This document shows, piece by piece, positions 56,801-62,764 of a stretch of 64,000 bases of DNA. A model generated the notes under the pieces. That model did not search any database. It was not told the DNA's origin and was given only the letters and a program-made list of their open reading frames with translations. A program made the translations under genes and the position numbers. Every line of letters begins with the position of its first letter. Within the stretch, counting starts at the first letter, position 1. This DNA comes from MWEH01 sp035409945 (GTDB lineage: Bacteria > Bacillota > Clostridia > Christensenellales > DTU072): the NCBI GenBank assembly GCA_035409945.1, contig DAONQC010000007.1, positions 14,863-78,862 on the forward strand, written 5' to 3'.

Positions 56801-57213
56801 TAACCCCAGTAGAAGGTGTAATGATTGATAAGACAGGAACCACTGTTTCTTTTGGTGCTAATAGACTTGATACATATGCTCTTGCAACAACTGCTAATAT
56901 TGTAGTAAGACCAGAAGATGAAAAAGTATATGGTTCAATTGCGGGCATAGAACTTGACTACAATATGTTAACTTATTTAGCTTATGGTGGCGCCGCATTA
57001 CTTGGAGTTATGTTTGTAGTCATACTAGTTATGATTATTCGTAAGAGAAGGTTCTTGAGACTATATAACAGAAGCCATAAACAAAATATTGTCAGAAAGG
57101 GAATCCATGGTATACCAGCTGGCAATGCACCGCCTCCTTCTAACCCAGCCAGACCTGAGGAAAGAGTGGCTCCACCTCGCACTGTACAGAATTATGGCAG
57201 AAAATGGAAATAA
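50899..57213 (+). CDS. Large surface protein (2104 aa) with signal peptide and C-terminal membrane anchor
   Basis: The N-terminus has a signal peptide (hydrophobic run, then 'AQAEALT', without a lipobox Cys). Most of the protein is a chain of beta-rich domains, each containing a version of 'xxID(K/T)xxPxxxx' ('VFIDKVEPVFDV', 'ALIDKVSPILNL', 'FNIDKIMPEFKL', 'VNIDSVPPVIHS'), as in bacterial Ig-like or OmpL47-type surface proteins. Residues about 1690-1850 are charged and helical, probably coiled coil. Near the end are one transmembrane helix ('YGGAALLGVMFVVILVMII'), a basic stop-transfer segment and a Pro-rich cytoplasmic tail. There is no sortase motif. It resembles adhesion-type proteins; the ligand is unknown. 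A terminator follows directly. Confidence 0.85.
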   Translation: MIRVRTGKILLLAATVLVALLIFCAISFAMPIAQAEALTQEELKTKYDFTVDKGTYANYGVMTDTAPTFKIQLNRQAMGSYSGDNKDIRFYYAFSSTTVNPLTTQLVWVKLQSEGDLGESGGIPQYDEITGIATLDFSQDQVFSGHVENYIFNKFVYFKVENTRDDETYISTVDSQPENPLHKQVVIDFTPDAIKQRYSFTLDTGEYMSGVTFYGSTNFPDFKVILNDKTIIHYANLQYALSDTYVADPLTASFDWTDTGVEKYYGQDIGEWKISLLSAISSAQENFLHKFMYFKVESEGRDPVETYIPNYWVEIIIDKTTSAVSYDIVSVKATYNDGIVVDREYPIANQVGQKWVSSGVTLEVKTRTPNPTTMVYYTLYSEGAGGVQEGNEMPFAYNADTQSYTATILSEESVIKSYGGKVGLRSRSGADNVYRNYQGDLKVFIDKVEPVFDVRAIKEMMGSPEYLGGSWSPVDVKYIVTPSTALAIPSGARYQYLSETGWTDMNADGAGFSFRASESMSISFRSISGSGIEYFGGDFVALIDKVSPILNLSAKDGNDTTIVSMGVAAGTGTRSGYAQNRIRFTLKNDATQGDVRNNVYFEYRTSSSGPWINIPATSGNYILEHIATHASPIVRRTYEIRVRTSAGTMDQKTFTVSVLKENFAVDMAVKDYNPTASLVPRDTKIWANQPVSVDFTLPVHLNIDGEYEIYGYVTGNMGEAVKLPYTRVPAEGVPVEEGRAVFTVKISKELDGQTYSFYIYDKAKNRVEKDSVGANLTTRTLNLDTKEPLAEVKTVLTGRPSCVLGPNDWAAGEVTITITPETNISGTVLHPMVTEEQESTTPVPKIDGKFEILIAQEGARVYRYKLKSGAGLHRIIEVPVNIDTSTINFTEIQADLVDSNGEVIEQNIPIDGTRSFAQNINVRFITNHAGHFRYFYAPYTSVTNPYAPPEAYTQGDGETMTITMPLEGGKGEFKYIYYLESRTESQTGEIQRTGTHYIYVKYDVRNYRISVSGPGLAWTGEAVAFNLTNESKSEYETDPIVITKYQYQLTVGSNAGRWMDIDEIVDAEGDSAFVFDGIKWYFNDAERLDDASENESDPASVKKYRSYNGTIIFRAINAAGHPSATVTAPVKMDTSTPSVTYAISAKGGEIVKGTGNEYRVYNYNPTGNQSRIPALISTETDALNNPNSIFKQKAPIEFYYRLSSQSETVAPSVAATGWTKLSQPYNLTGQYYWMYAKNGLSLDDPIVYRIRVYVETTEINATIGSVSGGTTGIATGDSYGFNWTDRATVSIKATSETAVYYWYKINNGGWVKYNTTPKPSNSIGLLHFFGEPDPNYPDAVIINFKGTVQFKITNQSGAEKTLDRAAFLKIDINRPRLEMENIKLSTTEVSDISIEDAKTRWYSSAILVEVVGNDDIPSGVIYQYRIKNTEDFQHMKSNKISTDDIIPPTQTADFSEGNGTITIELRAKSYANESFSMTELKFNIDKIMPEFKLVGQEMTAGVQGRRLESGQWTKAPEVVISREVINESASTVEYKYYDYDTPENKSVWEVGSTLSFNLISRVVVEAENQAGLKVTKEFLVNIDSVPPVIHSGIIVNSSGPDPNIYYIDQAITYTEDNLDYARYNNFPLSNGMIIATNTVDNSNNGLVHIVVADKAGNKAELKFYMTIFPLTVSGESTSIELKDEHLEMLNIFEQQYNSAVQSNALTESRSEYFRVTISRLKDRVYTLEKQVEDYRNYLEGINARTSFELASDYPEMKKYIDYFTSPDPLAVYPEWQQLKIREGTHNTYYEKLLSEYQRLNSLMQQVRNIEKLTISLPATNVVTRADYETVRGVYAAYMGLSVDQKGVFTPNLVNKLTELKRICEVLKLQDADTGVKIYGEKLVAEGDVEVAVFEFAQSTEKYQIVQKTLYDVLPANQSRALMSLYQVGLEGVGSQYDTGDITVTLPIPEEYRDYKCFAVYRVHSDGTITPVEGVMIDKTGTTVSFGANRLDTYALATTANIVVRPEDEKVYGSIAGIELDYNMLTYLAYGGAALLGVMFVVILVMIIRKRRFLRLYNRSHKQNIVRKGIHGIPAGNAPPPSNPARPEERVAPPRTVQNYGRKWK

Positions 57214-57231
57214 AAATATTAATTATTATCG

Positions 57232-57272
57232 AAGGGCTATTAAGAAACTAAGATTTTTTAATAGCCTTTTTT
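57232..57272 (+). terminator. Rho-independent terminator after 2104-aa gene
   Basis: GGCTATTAA (57235-57243) pairs perfectly with TTAATAGCC (57258-57266), followed by T6. Confidence 0.9.
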
Positions 57273-57350
57273 CTTGCAGTAAGGTTATTAATTTTTACCT
57301 TCTAAATGCTAAATTAAAGCTCTTAAAATAATCTAAACAAACATGCGTGC

Positions 57351-57367
57351 AACGGTTAGTAACCGTT
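57351..57367. promoter_or_regulatory. Perfect 8-bp-arm inverted repeat, possible operator or hairpin
   Basis: AACGGTTA-G-TAACCGTT, a 17-base near-palindrome in the 490-base spacer before the SCP2-like gene. Related fragments (GTTACTAACC at 57434, GCAACGGTTTAGTTGC at 57562) occur nearby. The rest of the spacer holds weak repeats and the promoter below. Confidence 0.4.
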
Positions 57368-57593
57368 CGCATAATCCTATCAAAATCTAACAGGTTATAC
57401 AAGATTTCTGGTGTATTCCTAATTTAACCTTGCTAGTTACTAACCCTCGAGTGTTATAGGACAAGTGCAGCTCTAGATAGTATTTGTAAGAAAATACAAA
57501 GGTTTTGTAATTCTCATGTTAATTGCAAAGATTGAACTCTTTATGGATTTCTATGATAACTGCAACGGTTTAGTTGCTAAAAATATTTGTGTA

Positions 57594-57622
57594 TTGAAAT
57601 GTAACGCTTAAAAGAGTATTAT
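57594..57622 (+). promoter_or_regulatory. Promoter of the SCP2-like/aminotransferase operon
   Basis: TTGAAA (57594-57599), 17 bases, TATTAT (57617-57622), about 80 bases before the gene. Confidence 0.65.
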
Positions 57623-57703
57623 TAATATTAGAGGACCCTTAATTTTAAGAGGAGTCTTTTATGAAAGAGGGAATTAAAATGTCCCTAGTAAGGAGGTTAA
57701 GAA

Positions 57704-58471
57704 ATGTCAGCAAGAACAAAAGCTTTTGTAAATTTATACGCTGCTATCGGAACTTTAGAAAAATATGTGGAGTTGGTTCCAGAGGCTAAAGAAATTGCCA
57801 AGCAGCAAAATATTGTAGTTAGGTTTAAAGTTAATGATGGACCTGACGGACTAATTGAGTTCAAAGATGGAAATGTAAGGGTTTTTCCGCGTGAGAACAA
57901 TGAGCGTGCAGACATAGTTTTGCCATGTAAGAGCCCAGAATTCTTTAACAATGTTGTAGATGGGAAAGCAATGCCAATACCAACGCTACCAGGAATTCTA
58001 AAGGCATTAAAGTTTATGGGTAAACCAACAAGCCCTTTCAATGTTTTAACAGCTGGCATGACGGAAGTCTTAAGAAGGACGGAATTTGCAAACGAAGAAA
58101 AAAAGAAAGTTACAACTGTTTTATCATTCTATGCAATGGTCAAGGGCATTGCCCAGGTTGGTAATAACGATAGAATCGCAAGGTTTGCAATGAAGAGATT
58201 GGAAGATGGCGAAATTTCTGTAGCAATCAGAGATGCAGCATATGCTACCTTAACAAAAAAAGATGGGCAGCTCTTTGCAACGCTTGAAAAATCCACAAAG
58301 CCAAGAGCGTTTATGACCTTTGGCGATATAGACACTGCCTGGGGGCTCATAAGCGGGCAAATAGACGCAATGTCTTGTATTAGCGCAGGTACTTTAGAAA
58401 CAGCGGGACAAATGCTTCTTCTAGATAATGTAAACAAGATACTTAACATAGTTCCTAAATACTTACAATAA
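57704..58471 (+). CDS. Protein with two SCP2-like (sterol-carrier fold) halves
   Basis: This 255-aa protein appears to contain two SCP2-type lipid-binding folds. The first has 'VVRFKVNDGPDGLIEFKDGNVRVFP' then 'ERADIVLPCKSPEFFNNVVDGKA' (residues about 35-95). The second has 'SVAIRDAAYATLTKKDGQLFATLEK' then 'PRAFMTFGDIDTAWGLISGQIDAMSCISAGTLETAGQMLLLDNVNKIL' (about 170-250). The alternation of amphipathic strands, then a helix with 'GxxxA' and a final hydrophobic segment, is typical. SCP2 folds bind lipids or other hydrophobic ligands. AAGGAGG precedes the ATG. It lies 20 bases before an aminotransferase gene, so the two are co-transcribed and probably act on the same compound. Confidence 0.75.
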   Translation: MSARTKAFVNLYAAIGTLEKYVELVPEAKEIAKQQNIVVRFKVNDGPDGLIEFKDGNVRVFPRENNERADIVLPCKSPEFFNNVVDGKAMPIPTLPGILKALKFMGKPTSPFNVLTAGMTEVLRRTEFANEEKKKVTTVLSFYAMVKGIAQVGNNDRIARFAMKRLEDGEISVAIRDAAYATLTKKDGQLFATLEKSTKPRAFMTFGDIDTAWGLISGQIDAMSCISAGTLETAGQMLLLDNVNKILNIVPKYLQ

Positions 58472-58491
58472 GAGAGAGGAGGAGAACAAAA

Positions 58492-59757
58492 ATGACATAT
58501 ATTTATAATAAAAATGTAGAGACAATGATAAGGGCGGGTAAGGTCATCCCGAGTGGAGTATATGGCCATTTAGGTCCTGCAGAAGGATGTATGATACCTT
58601 CATCGGCTTTCCCCTTCTTTGCTGCAAAAGGACAGGGAGCAGAATTTTGGGATGTTGATGGAAACCGCTTCATAGACTTTATGTGCGCTTACGGACCAAA
58701 CATACTAGGATATAATGATCCAGATGTAGATGCTGCTGCACAAGCACAAGCAAAGCTTGGAAATTGTATGACACTTCCAGCACCAGTAACAGTGGATTTT
58801 GCAGAATATTTAACTCAACTAGTGAAGAAAGATTGGGCTTTCTTCTGTAAAAATGGTGGCGATGTTACTTCGTTTGCTATAATGATTTCTCGTTACTATA
58901 CAGGTAGAAAAAAGATAATCTTTCTAAAAGGTTATTACCATGGTGTGGCGCCTTGGACGCAACATCCTGACACCCCAGGAACAATAGAGGAAGATTGTAA
59001 AAACGGATTATATATCCCATTTAATGATATTGAAGCACTAAAAGAAGTCATTGCAAGAAATAAAGACAAAATTGCTTGTTTAATTGCTACTCCATATATG
59101 CATGGCAACTTTACAGATAATGAACTACCAAAGGAAGGGTATTGGCAAGAAGTTAGGAAAATTTGTACAGAAAATGGCATAATCTTGATATTTGATGACA
59201 TTCGTTGTGGTTTTAGAATGGATATGCATGGTTCGGATACTTACTTTGGTATTGAAGCTGACTTAATTACATTCTGTAAAGCATTAGCTAATGGATATAA
59301 TGTATCCGCACTTTGTGGGAAGGCGTTTTTAAAGGGCGCAGCTAGTACTGTTCCTTATACTGGATCTTATTGGTTAAGTGCAGTGCCCTTTGCTGCAGGA
59401 CTTGCTTGCTTACAAAAATTGGAAAAACTAAATGCTGTAGCGCATTTTGAAAAAATGGGAACAAGACTTATTACTGGCTTACAAAAGGCAGCAAAAGCGA
59501 GAAATATTCCACTAATCGCTTCAGGGCATCCAGCAATGTTTTACTTAAGAATAGATGATGAGCTTAAAAACTTCCGTTTACATCAAGAATGGATAGCAGA
59601 GTGTGTTAAGAGAGGTGTGTTCTTAACTAACCACCACAATCACTTCATTTGCTATGCTATGACACCTGAAATAATTGATGAAGCGATTGGAATTTGTACA
59701 GAAGCAATGGATGTGCTTGTAAGAAACAACCCAGACAAGTTTGATAAGATAAAGTAA
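58492..59757 (+). CDS. Class III PLP-dependent aminotransferase (glutamate-1-semialdehyde aminomutase-like)
   Basis: This 421-aa protein has 'GAEFWDVDGNRFIDFMCAYGPNILGY' at the start, 'FCKNGGDVTSFAI' (phosphate-binding), 'ILIFDDIRCGFRM' (the D that contacts the pyridine nitrogen) and 'LITFCKALANGYNVSALCGK' with the Schiff-base lysine near K263. The domain order is that of class III aminotransferases, closest in feel to the HemL-like subgroup, but no hem genes are near and the partner is an SCP2-like protein, so tetrapyrrole synthesis is unlikely. AGAGAGGAGGAG precedes the ATG, and a strong terminator follows. The substrate is probably an amine or amino acid attached to something hydrophobic, but that is inference. 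Confidence 0.88.
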   Translation: MTYIYNKNVETMIRAGKVIPSGVYGHLGPAEGCMIPSSAFPFFAAKGQGAEFWDVDGNRFIDFMCAYGPNILGYNDPDVDAAAQAQAKLGNCMTLPAPVTVDFAEYLTQLVKKDWAFFCKNGGDVTSFAIMISRYYTGRKKIIFLKGYYHGVAPWTQHPDTPGTIEEDCKNGLYIPFNDIEALKEVIARNKDKIACLIATPYMHGNFTDNELPKEGYWQEVRKICTENGIILIFDDIRCGFRMDMHGSDTYFGIEADLITFCKALANGYNVSALCGKAFLKGAASTVPYTGSYWLSAVPFAAGLACLQKLEKLNAVAHFEKMGTRLITGLQKAAKARNIPLIASGHPAMFYLRIDDELKNFRLHQEWIAECVKRGVFLTNHHNHFICYAMTPEIIDEAIGICTEAMDVLVRNNPDKFDKIK

Positions 59758-59782
59758 TTTTATATCAACCTACAATCATAAA

Positions 59783-59814
59783 AAGGATCTAGGCTAACAA
59801 CCTAGGTCCTTTTT
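59783..59814 (+). terminator. Rho-independent terminator after aminotransferase
   Basis: AAGGATCTAGG pairs with CCTAGGTCCTT (one G-U), with a 7-base loop and T5. Confidence 0.9.
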
Positions 59815-59932
59815 GTCATGTTAAAAAGGCTTGATATATGGAAATTAGTGGCATTTTGACGTAGATGGTTTTGAAAATAGTTCTGCTAGATATTTCCTTG
59901 TATTAAAATAAGAAGATTTCAAAGAAAATTTA

Positions 59933-59985
59933 GTCCCATCGACCTGTTGTCCTAAAAAAGTCCCATCGACTTTTTGAGATATTGA
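59933..59985. repeat. Short direct repeat and AT-rich hairpin before rmuC
   Basis: AGTCCCATCGAC occurs twice, 32 bases apart. The second copy sits in AAAAAGTC-CCATC-GACTTTTT, an 8-bp hairpin followed by no clear U-run. Between terminator and leader the 376-base spacer otherwise shows nothing I recognise. Confidence 0.5.
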
Positions 59986-60073
59986 AAAATACGCATTTTT
60001 ACGTTATCATAAGTTTAAGTCTAATAAACTAAGTGCTAATTATATAGTAGTTAGGCAAAAAACGAAATATATA

Positions 60074-60131
60074 AAGTAATGTTGCTAACCGTTTTATGGG
60101 TTAAATTCAAACAGCATTATTATATGAGAGG
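60074..60131 (+). promoter_or_regulatory. Candidate structured leader (copy B) before rmuC
   Basis: ATGTTGCT (60079-60086) can pair with AACAGCAT (7 of 8 pairs), with AACC and GGTT inside. The following ATTATTATATGAGAGG matches copy A before the DsrE-like gene (ATTATTATTTGAGGAG). Similarity continues weakly about 50 bases upstream. Both copies end at the ribosome site. Confidence 0.5.
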
Positions 60132-60133
60132 AT

Positions 60134-61375
60134 ATGGAAACAACAATTTTAGTAATTTCACTAATTATATCTCTACTTACTTTAGGAGCAATATTCTTTT
60201 TAGTATCTATGTTAAAAAAAGGCAACTTATCTAGTGATTCTGACGGAGCGGAGGATATAAAAAAGGCATTAGAATCTGAGAGTCGCTCCATTAAAGATAC
60301 GTATACTGCAGGTACTCGGTCTTCTACAGAAACACTAGCAAAATGGCTTGAGCAAACAAACAAAGATTTGTCGACTTCACTAAGTAGCTTACAAGATAAC
60401 AATGTAAAGAGCATGAAAGCCATCCAGGACGAACTGAATGAAAAGCTCAAAGAAATTAGAGAGGGAAACCAAGCACAGTTAGATAAAATGCGAGAAGTCG
60501 TTGATAATAAGCTTACCGAAACAGTAAATAAGAAATTTGACGAATCTTTTGCTACCGTTGAAAAACAAATAGTTAATTTACTTACATCAATAGGTGAGAT
60601 GAATAAATTGACGGAAGGAATAACGGATTTAAATAAGTTGCTGGTTGGAACTAAAACTAAGGGCAACTGGGGGGAAGAATCGCTCGAAATGATATTAGAA
60701 GATATTTTAACTGCAGACCAGTATGAAAAACAAAGCAAGTGTGGGGATAAGCTAAAGTCAGGAGCTGTTGATTTCGCTATTCGCTTTCCCGGTAAAAACG
60801 ATGGGGAAATTGTATATCTTCCAATAGATTCTAAATTCCCAACCTCATCGTATACAGAGCTCCTTAATGCACGAGCAGAATATGATAAAGATAAAATAAA
60901 AGATAATAGAGCCGAACTAGCTAAAGACGTGAAAAAAATGGCAAAAGACATACAAACAAAATATATAAATCCTCCCAACACTACAACATTTGCAATTATG
61001 TTTTTACCTAGCGAGGGTTTATATAGCGAAGTTATGAGCATTCCAAACTTAGTACAATCAATACAAACAGACTACTCTGTCATAATAGCAGGGCCATCTA
61101 GCATATCAGTTATGTTACATAGCTTTAGAATTGGATTTAAGACGATACAAGTTCAGAAATACAGCGTTGAAATATTAAAGGCGTTGGAGGATTTCCGTAT
61201 TGAGTTTACAAAATTTGCAGATGATGCTACAAAGAGTAAAAAACAGGTAGAAAACCTATCAGATACTATAGGCTCAACATACAAGCGTATGGAAAAAATA
61301 CAGCGTAAACTTAGTGGTTTGAAGTCACTATCAGATGGGGTGGAAGCCGAGATAGCGAAAGAACCTGGAGACTAA
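60134..61375 (+). CDS. rmuC: RmuC family DNA recombination protein
   Basis: This 413-aa protein has one N-terminal membrane segment ('ILVISLIISLLTLGAIFFLV'), a long charged coiled-coil region (residues about 40-150) and the RmuC nuclease-like domain. That domain is recognised by 'GTKTKGNWGEESLEMILEDIL', 'DFAIRFPGKNDGEIVYLPIDSKFP', 'TFAIMFLPSEGLYSEV' and 'LLHSFRIGF'-like 'MLHSFRIGFKTIQVQKYS'. RmuC limits recombination at inverted repeats; the fold is related to PD-(D/E)XK endonucleases. GAGAGG precedes the ATG at 60134. The gene is preceded by the shared leader and followed by a two-way terminator. Its presence near so many duplicated spacers is notable but could be coincidence. Confidence 0.93.
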   Translation: METTILVISLIISLLTLGAIFFLVSMLKKGNLSSDSDGAEDIKKALESESRSIKDTYTAGTRSSTETLAKWLEQTNKDLSTSLSSLQDNNVKSMKAIQDELNEKLKEIREGNQAQLDKMREVVDNKLTETVNKKFDESFATVEKQIVNLLTSIGEMNKLTEGITDLNKLLVGTKTKGNWGEESLEMILEDILTADQYEKQSKCGDKLKSGAVDFAIRFPGKNDGEIVYLPIDSKFPTSSYTELLNARAEYDKDKIKDNRAELAKDVKKMAKDIQTKYINPPNTTTFAIMFLPSEGLYSEVMSIPNLVQSIQTDYSVIIAGPSSISVMLHSFRIGFKTIQVQKYSVEILKALEDFRIEFTKFADDATKSKKQVENLSDTIGSTYKRMEKIQRKLSGLKSLSDGVEAEIAKEPGD

Positions 61376-61432
61376 AAATAATGTTTTAAGGCAAAATATG
61401 TAGCCAGGGCTACCAAATTATAAAGATATAAT

Positions 61433-61463
61433 AAAAGGCTCTGCGTTTTGCAAGAGCCTTTTT
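61433..61463. terminator. Bidirectional terminator between rmuC and DUF2804 gene
   Basis: AAAAGGCTCTGC pairs with GCAAGAGCCTTTTT (one bulge), U-rich on both strands, placed between converging genes. Confidence 0.88.
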
Positions 61464-61497
61464 GTTTTGATCTAAATTAGGAATAATTATTATTTTA

Positions 61498-62532
61498 TTA
61501 CCATTTGTTATGTACTTTTTCCGCAAAGCCCATAACATCTTTGAATTGAATTTTTGTACCGTCATCTAAGATTGCTGTGCCTGAAAACTTTCCAAATACT
61601 TGATGAGGCATCATGGCAAGAGGACCAACTCTGATTTCAGAGTTTCTATCAAACACTGGTTCAAAGTCCATCTCGAGTCTGCCGTCGGAAGATGTAAATG
61701 TCCAAGGTTTTAAATAATCATCTTTTCCTTCATCTTCACCGGGGATATTAAATTTCACATGTTCTAGTTTGTGAATTTTTCCATCGTAGAATATTACGTT
61801 TTCAGTTGCAGCAGATGTATCTCCAAATCCATATCCAATATTGAACCCAAAAGGTTTTCCATCCGGTAGCCACGTTTGCATGCTACCCCAGTACCAAGTG
61901 TTTTCATATGTCCACACACCTCTTCCCCAATCTAGAACACCAGGAGCGTTTTCAAAGGGGTAGAACTTATCTCCCCAAGTAAATCCACCATTAGCTCTTA
62001 AGCAATTAATTTTTGCATTGTAATAAAAGTGTTTAGGTTTGTTGAATGGAGTAGCTATAAACATGTATTCTTTTGGTGCTTGATCTAGAGTAATGTCGAT
62101 TTTAACATCTTCTTTTTGTTTTCCAACTTTAGGGAAAAATCCTGTGATGCGACGAACTTTTCCGTCGTTTTCAAATGACATTTCTATTTTTCCAGCTTTT
62201 TGGGATATACTGCCAATTTCTGGTGAAGAAGGCATATTAAACTTACCCATTGGGAAAAGGGCAACGCCGTTTTTAGCAATTTCTTTAGCGTTTTCTAAGT
62301 CAATAATTGATAAAGTTACTGTACCAAGTAGTCCAACGTCTGAAATGGTTAGGGCAAGGCCATATGAGTCATTTCCTATATAGTAGTAATCCCATTCTTT
62401 AATTCTCCATTTTGGAGCTTTAATGTCGTTTCTATCGTATTCTAATACATAGTTGGTGGCGTAGCCTTTCTGGGCTAAATCGCCATCACTGTTTAAAAGT
62501 TTTCCTTTTTCAATAATTCGATTTTGTTTCAT
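61498..62532 (-). CDS. DUF2804 family protein
   Basis: This 344-aa protein starts 'KQNRIIEKGKLLNSDGDLAQKGYA' and has 'RIKEWDYYYIGNDSYGLALTISDVG', 'ALFPMGKFNMPSSPE' and 'TWGDKFYPFENAPGVLDWGRGVW', followed by 'WYWGSMQTWLPDGKPFGFNIGYGFGDTS'. These Trp/Tyr-rich blocks are those of DUF2804. The family is thought to have a lipocalin-like double-barrel fold, but its biochemical role is unknown to me. GAGGTG lies before the ATG. It is on the minus strand downstream of the MelB-like transporter, with about 230 bases between them; co-transcription is possible, so a link to sugar or lipid metabolism is a weak inference. Confidence 0.85.
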   Translation of the reverse strand: MKQNRIIEKGKLLNSDGDLAQKGYATNYVLEYDRNDIKAPKWRIKEWDYYYIGNDSYGLALTISDVGLLGTVTLSIIDLENAKEIAKNGVALFPMGKFNMPSSPEIGSISQKAGKIEMSFENDGKVRRITGFFPKVGKQKEDVKIDITLDQAPKEYMFIATPFNKPKHFYYNAKINCLRANGGFTWGDKFYPFENAPGVLDWGRGVWTYENTWYWGSMQTWLPDGKPFGFNIGYGFGDTSAATENVIFYDGKIHKLEHVKFNIPGEDEGKDDYLKPWTFTSSDGRLEMDFEPVFDRNSEIRVGPLAMMPHQVFGKFSGTAILDDGTKIQFKDVMGFAEKVHNKW

Positions 62533-62664
62533 ACTTCACCTCGTTTTTCGTATTATTATTTTCATTTTTACCGCATCAAATGAATGGTTTTAAGCCAAAT
62601 TAAGCGGTTTTAATGAAAGTTGTTTTGTCTAAATACTTGTCAAGATAGCAGTCCTAAAACTCCT

Positions 62665-62712
62665 TTGACTCGTTATCTTTTGATTCTAGATTTTCTTCAA
62701 TTGATTTATTTT
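62665..62712 (-). repeat. Degenerate copy of the transporter gene's 3' end (minus strand)
   Basis: Plus-strand CTGACTAGTTATCTTCTGAT (62761 on, the gene end) recurs at 62665 as TTGACTCGTTATCTTTTGAT, and ATTTTCTTCAAATTGATTTG as ATTTTCTTCAATTGATTTAT, about 40 of 51 bases with one gap. The gene's stop is lost in the copy. The copy lies downstream with respect to the minus-strand gene, as for the plus-strand cases. Confidence 0.8.
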
Positions 62713-62764
62713 AATAAGCATTGTTTTGTATGCTTATCAAATAGTAGCTTTATATTTGATCTGA

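Noticed and set aside
57661..57786. Short leader-peptide frame before the SCP2-like gene
   Set aside because: An ATG at 57661 opens a 41-codon frame overlapping the gene out of frame, but it lacks a clear ribosome site and any run of regulatory codons.
60094..61041. 315-codon open frame on the minus strand across rmuC
   Set aside because: It lies wholly opposite a well-supported rmuC gene, is Ser/Leu-rich low-complexity as expected of an antisense shadow, and has no ribosome site or promoter.
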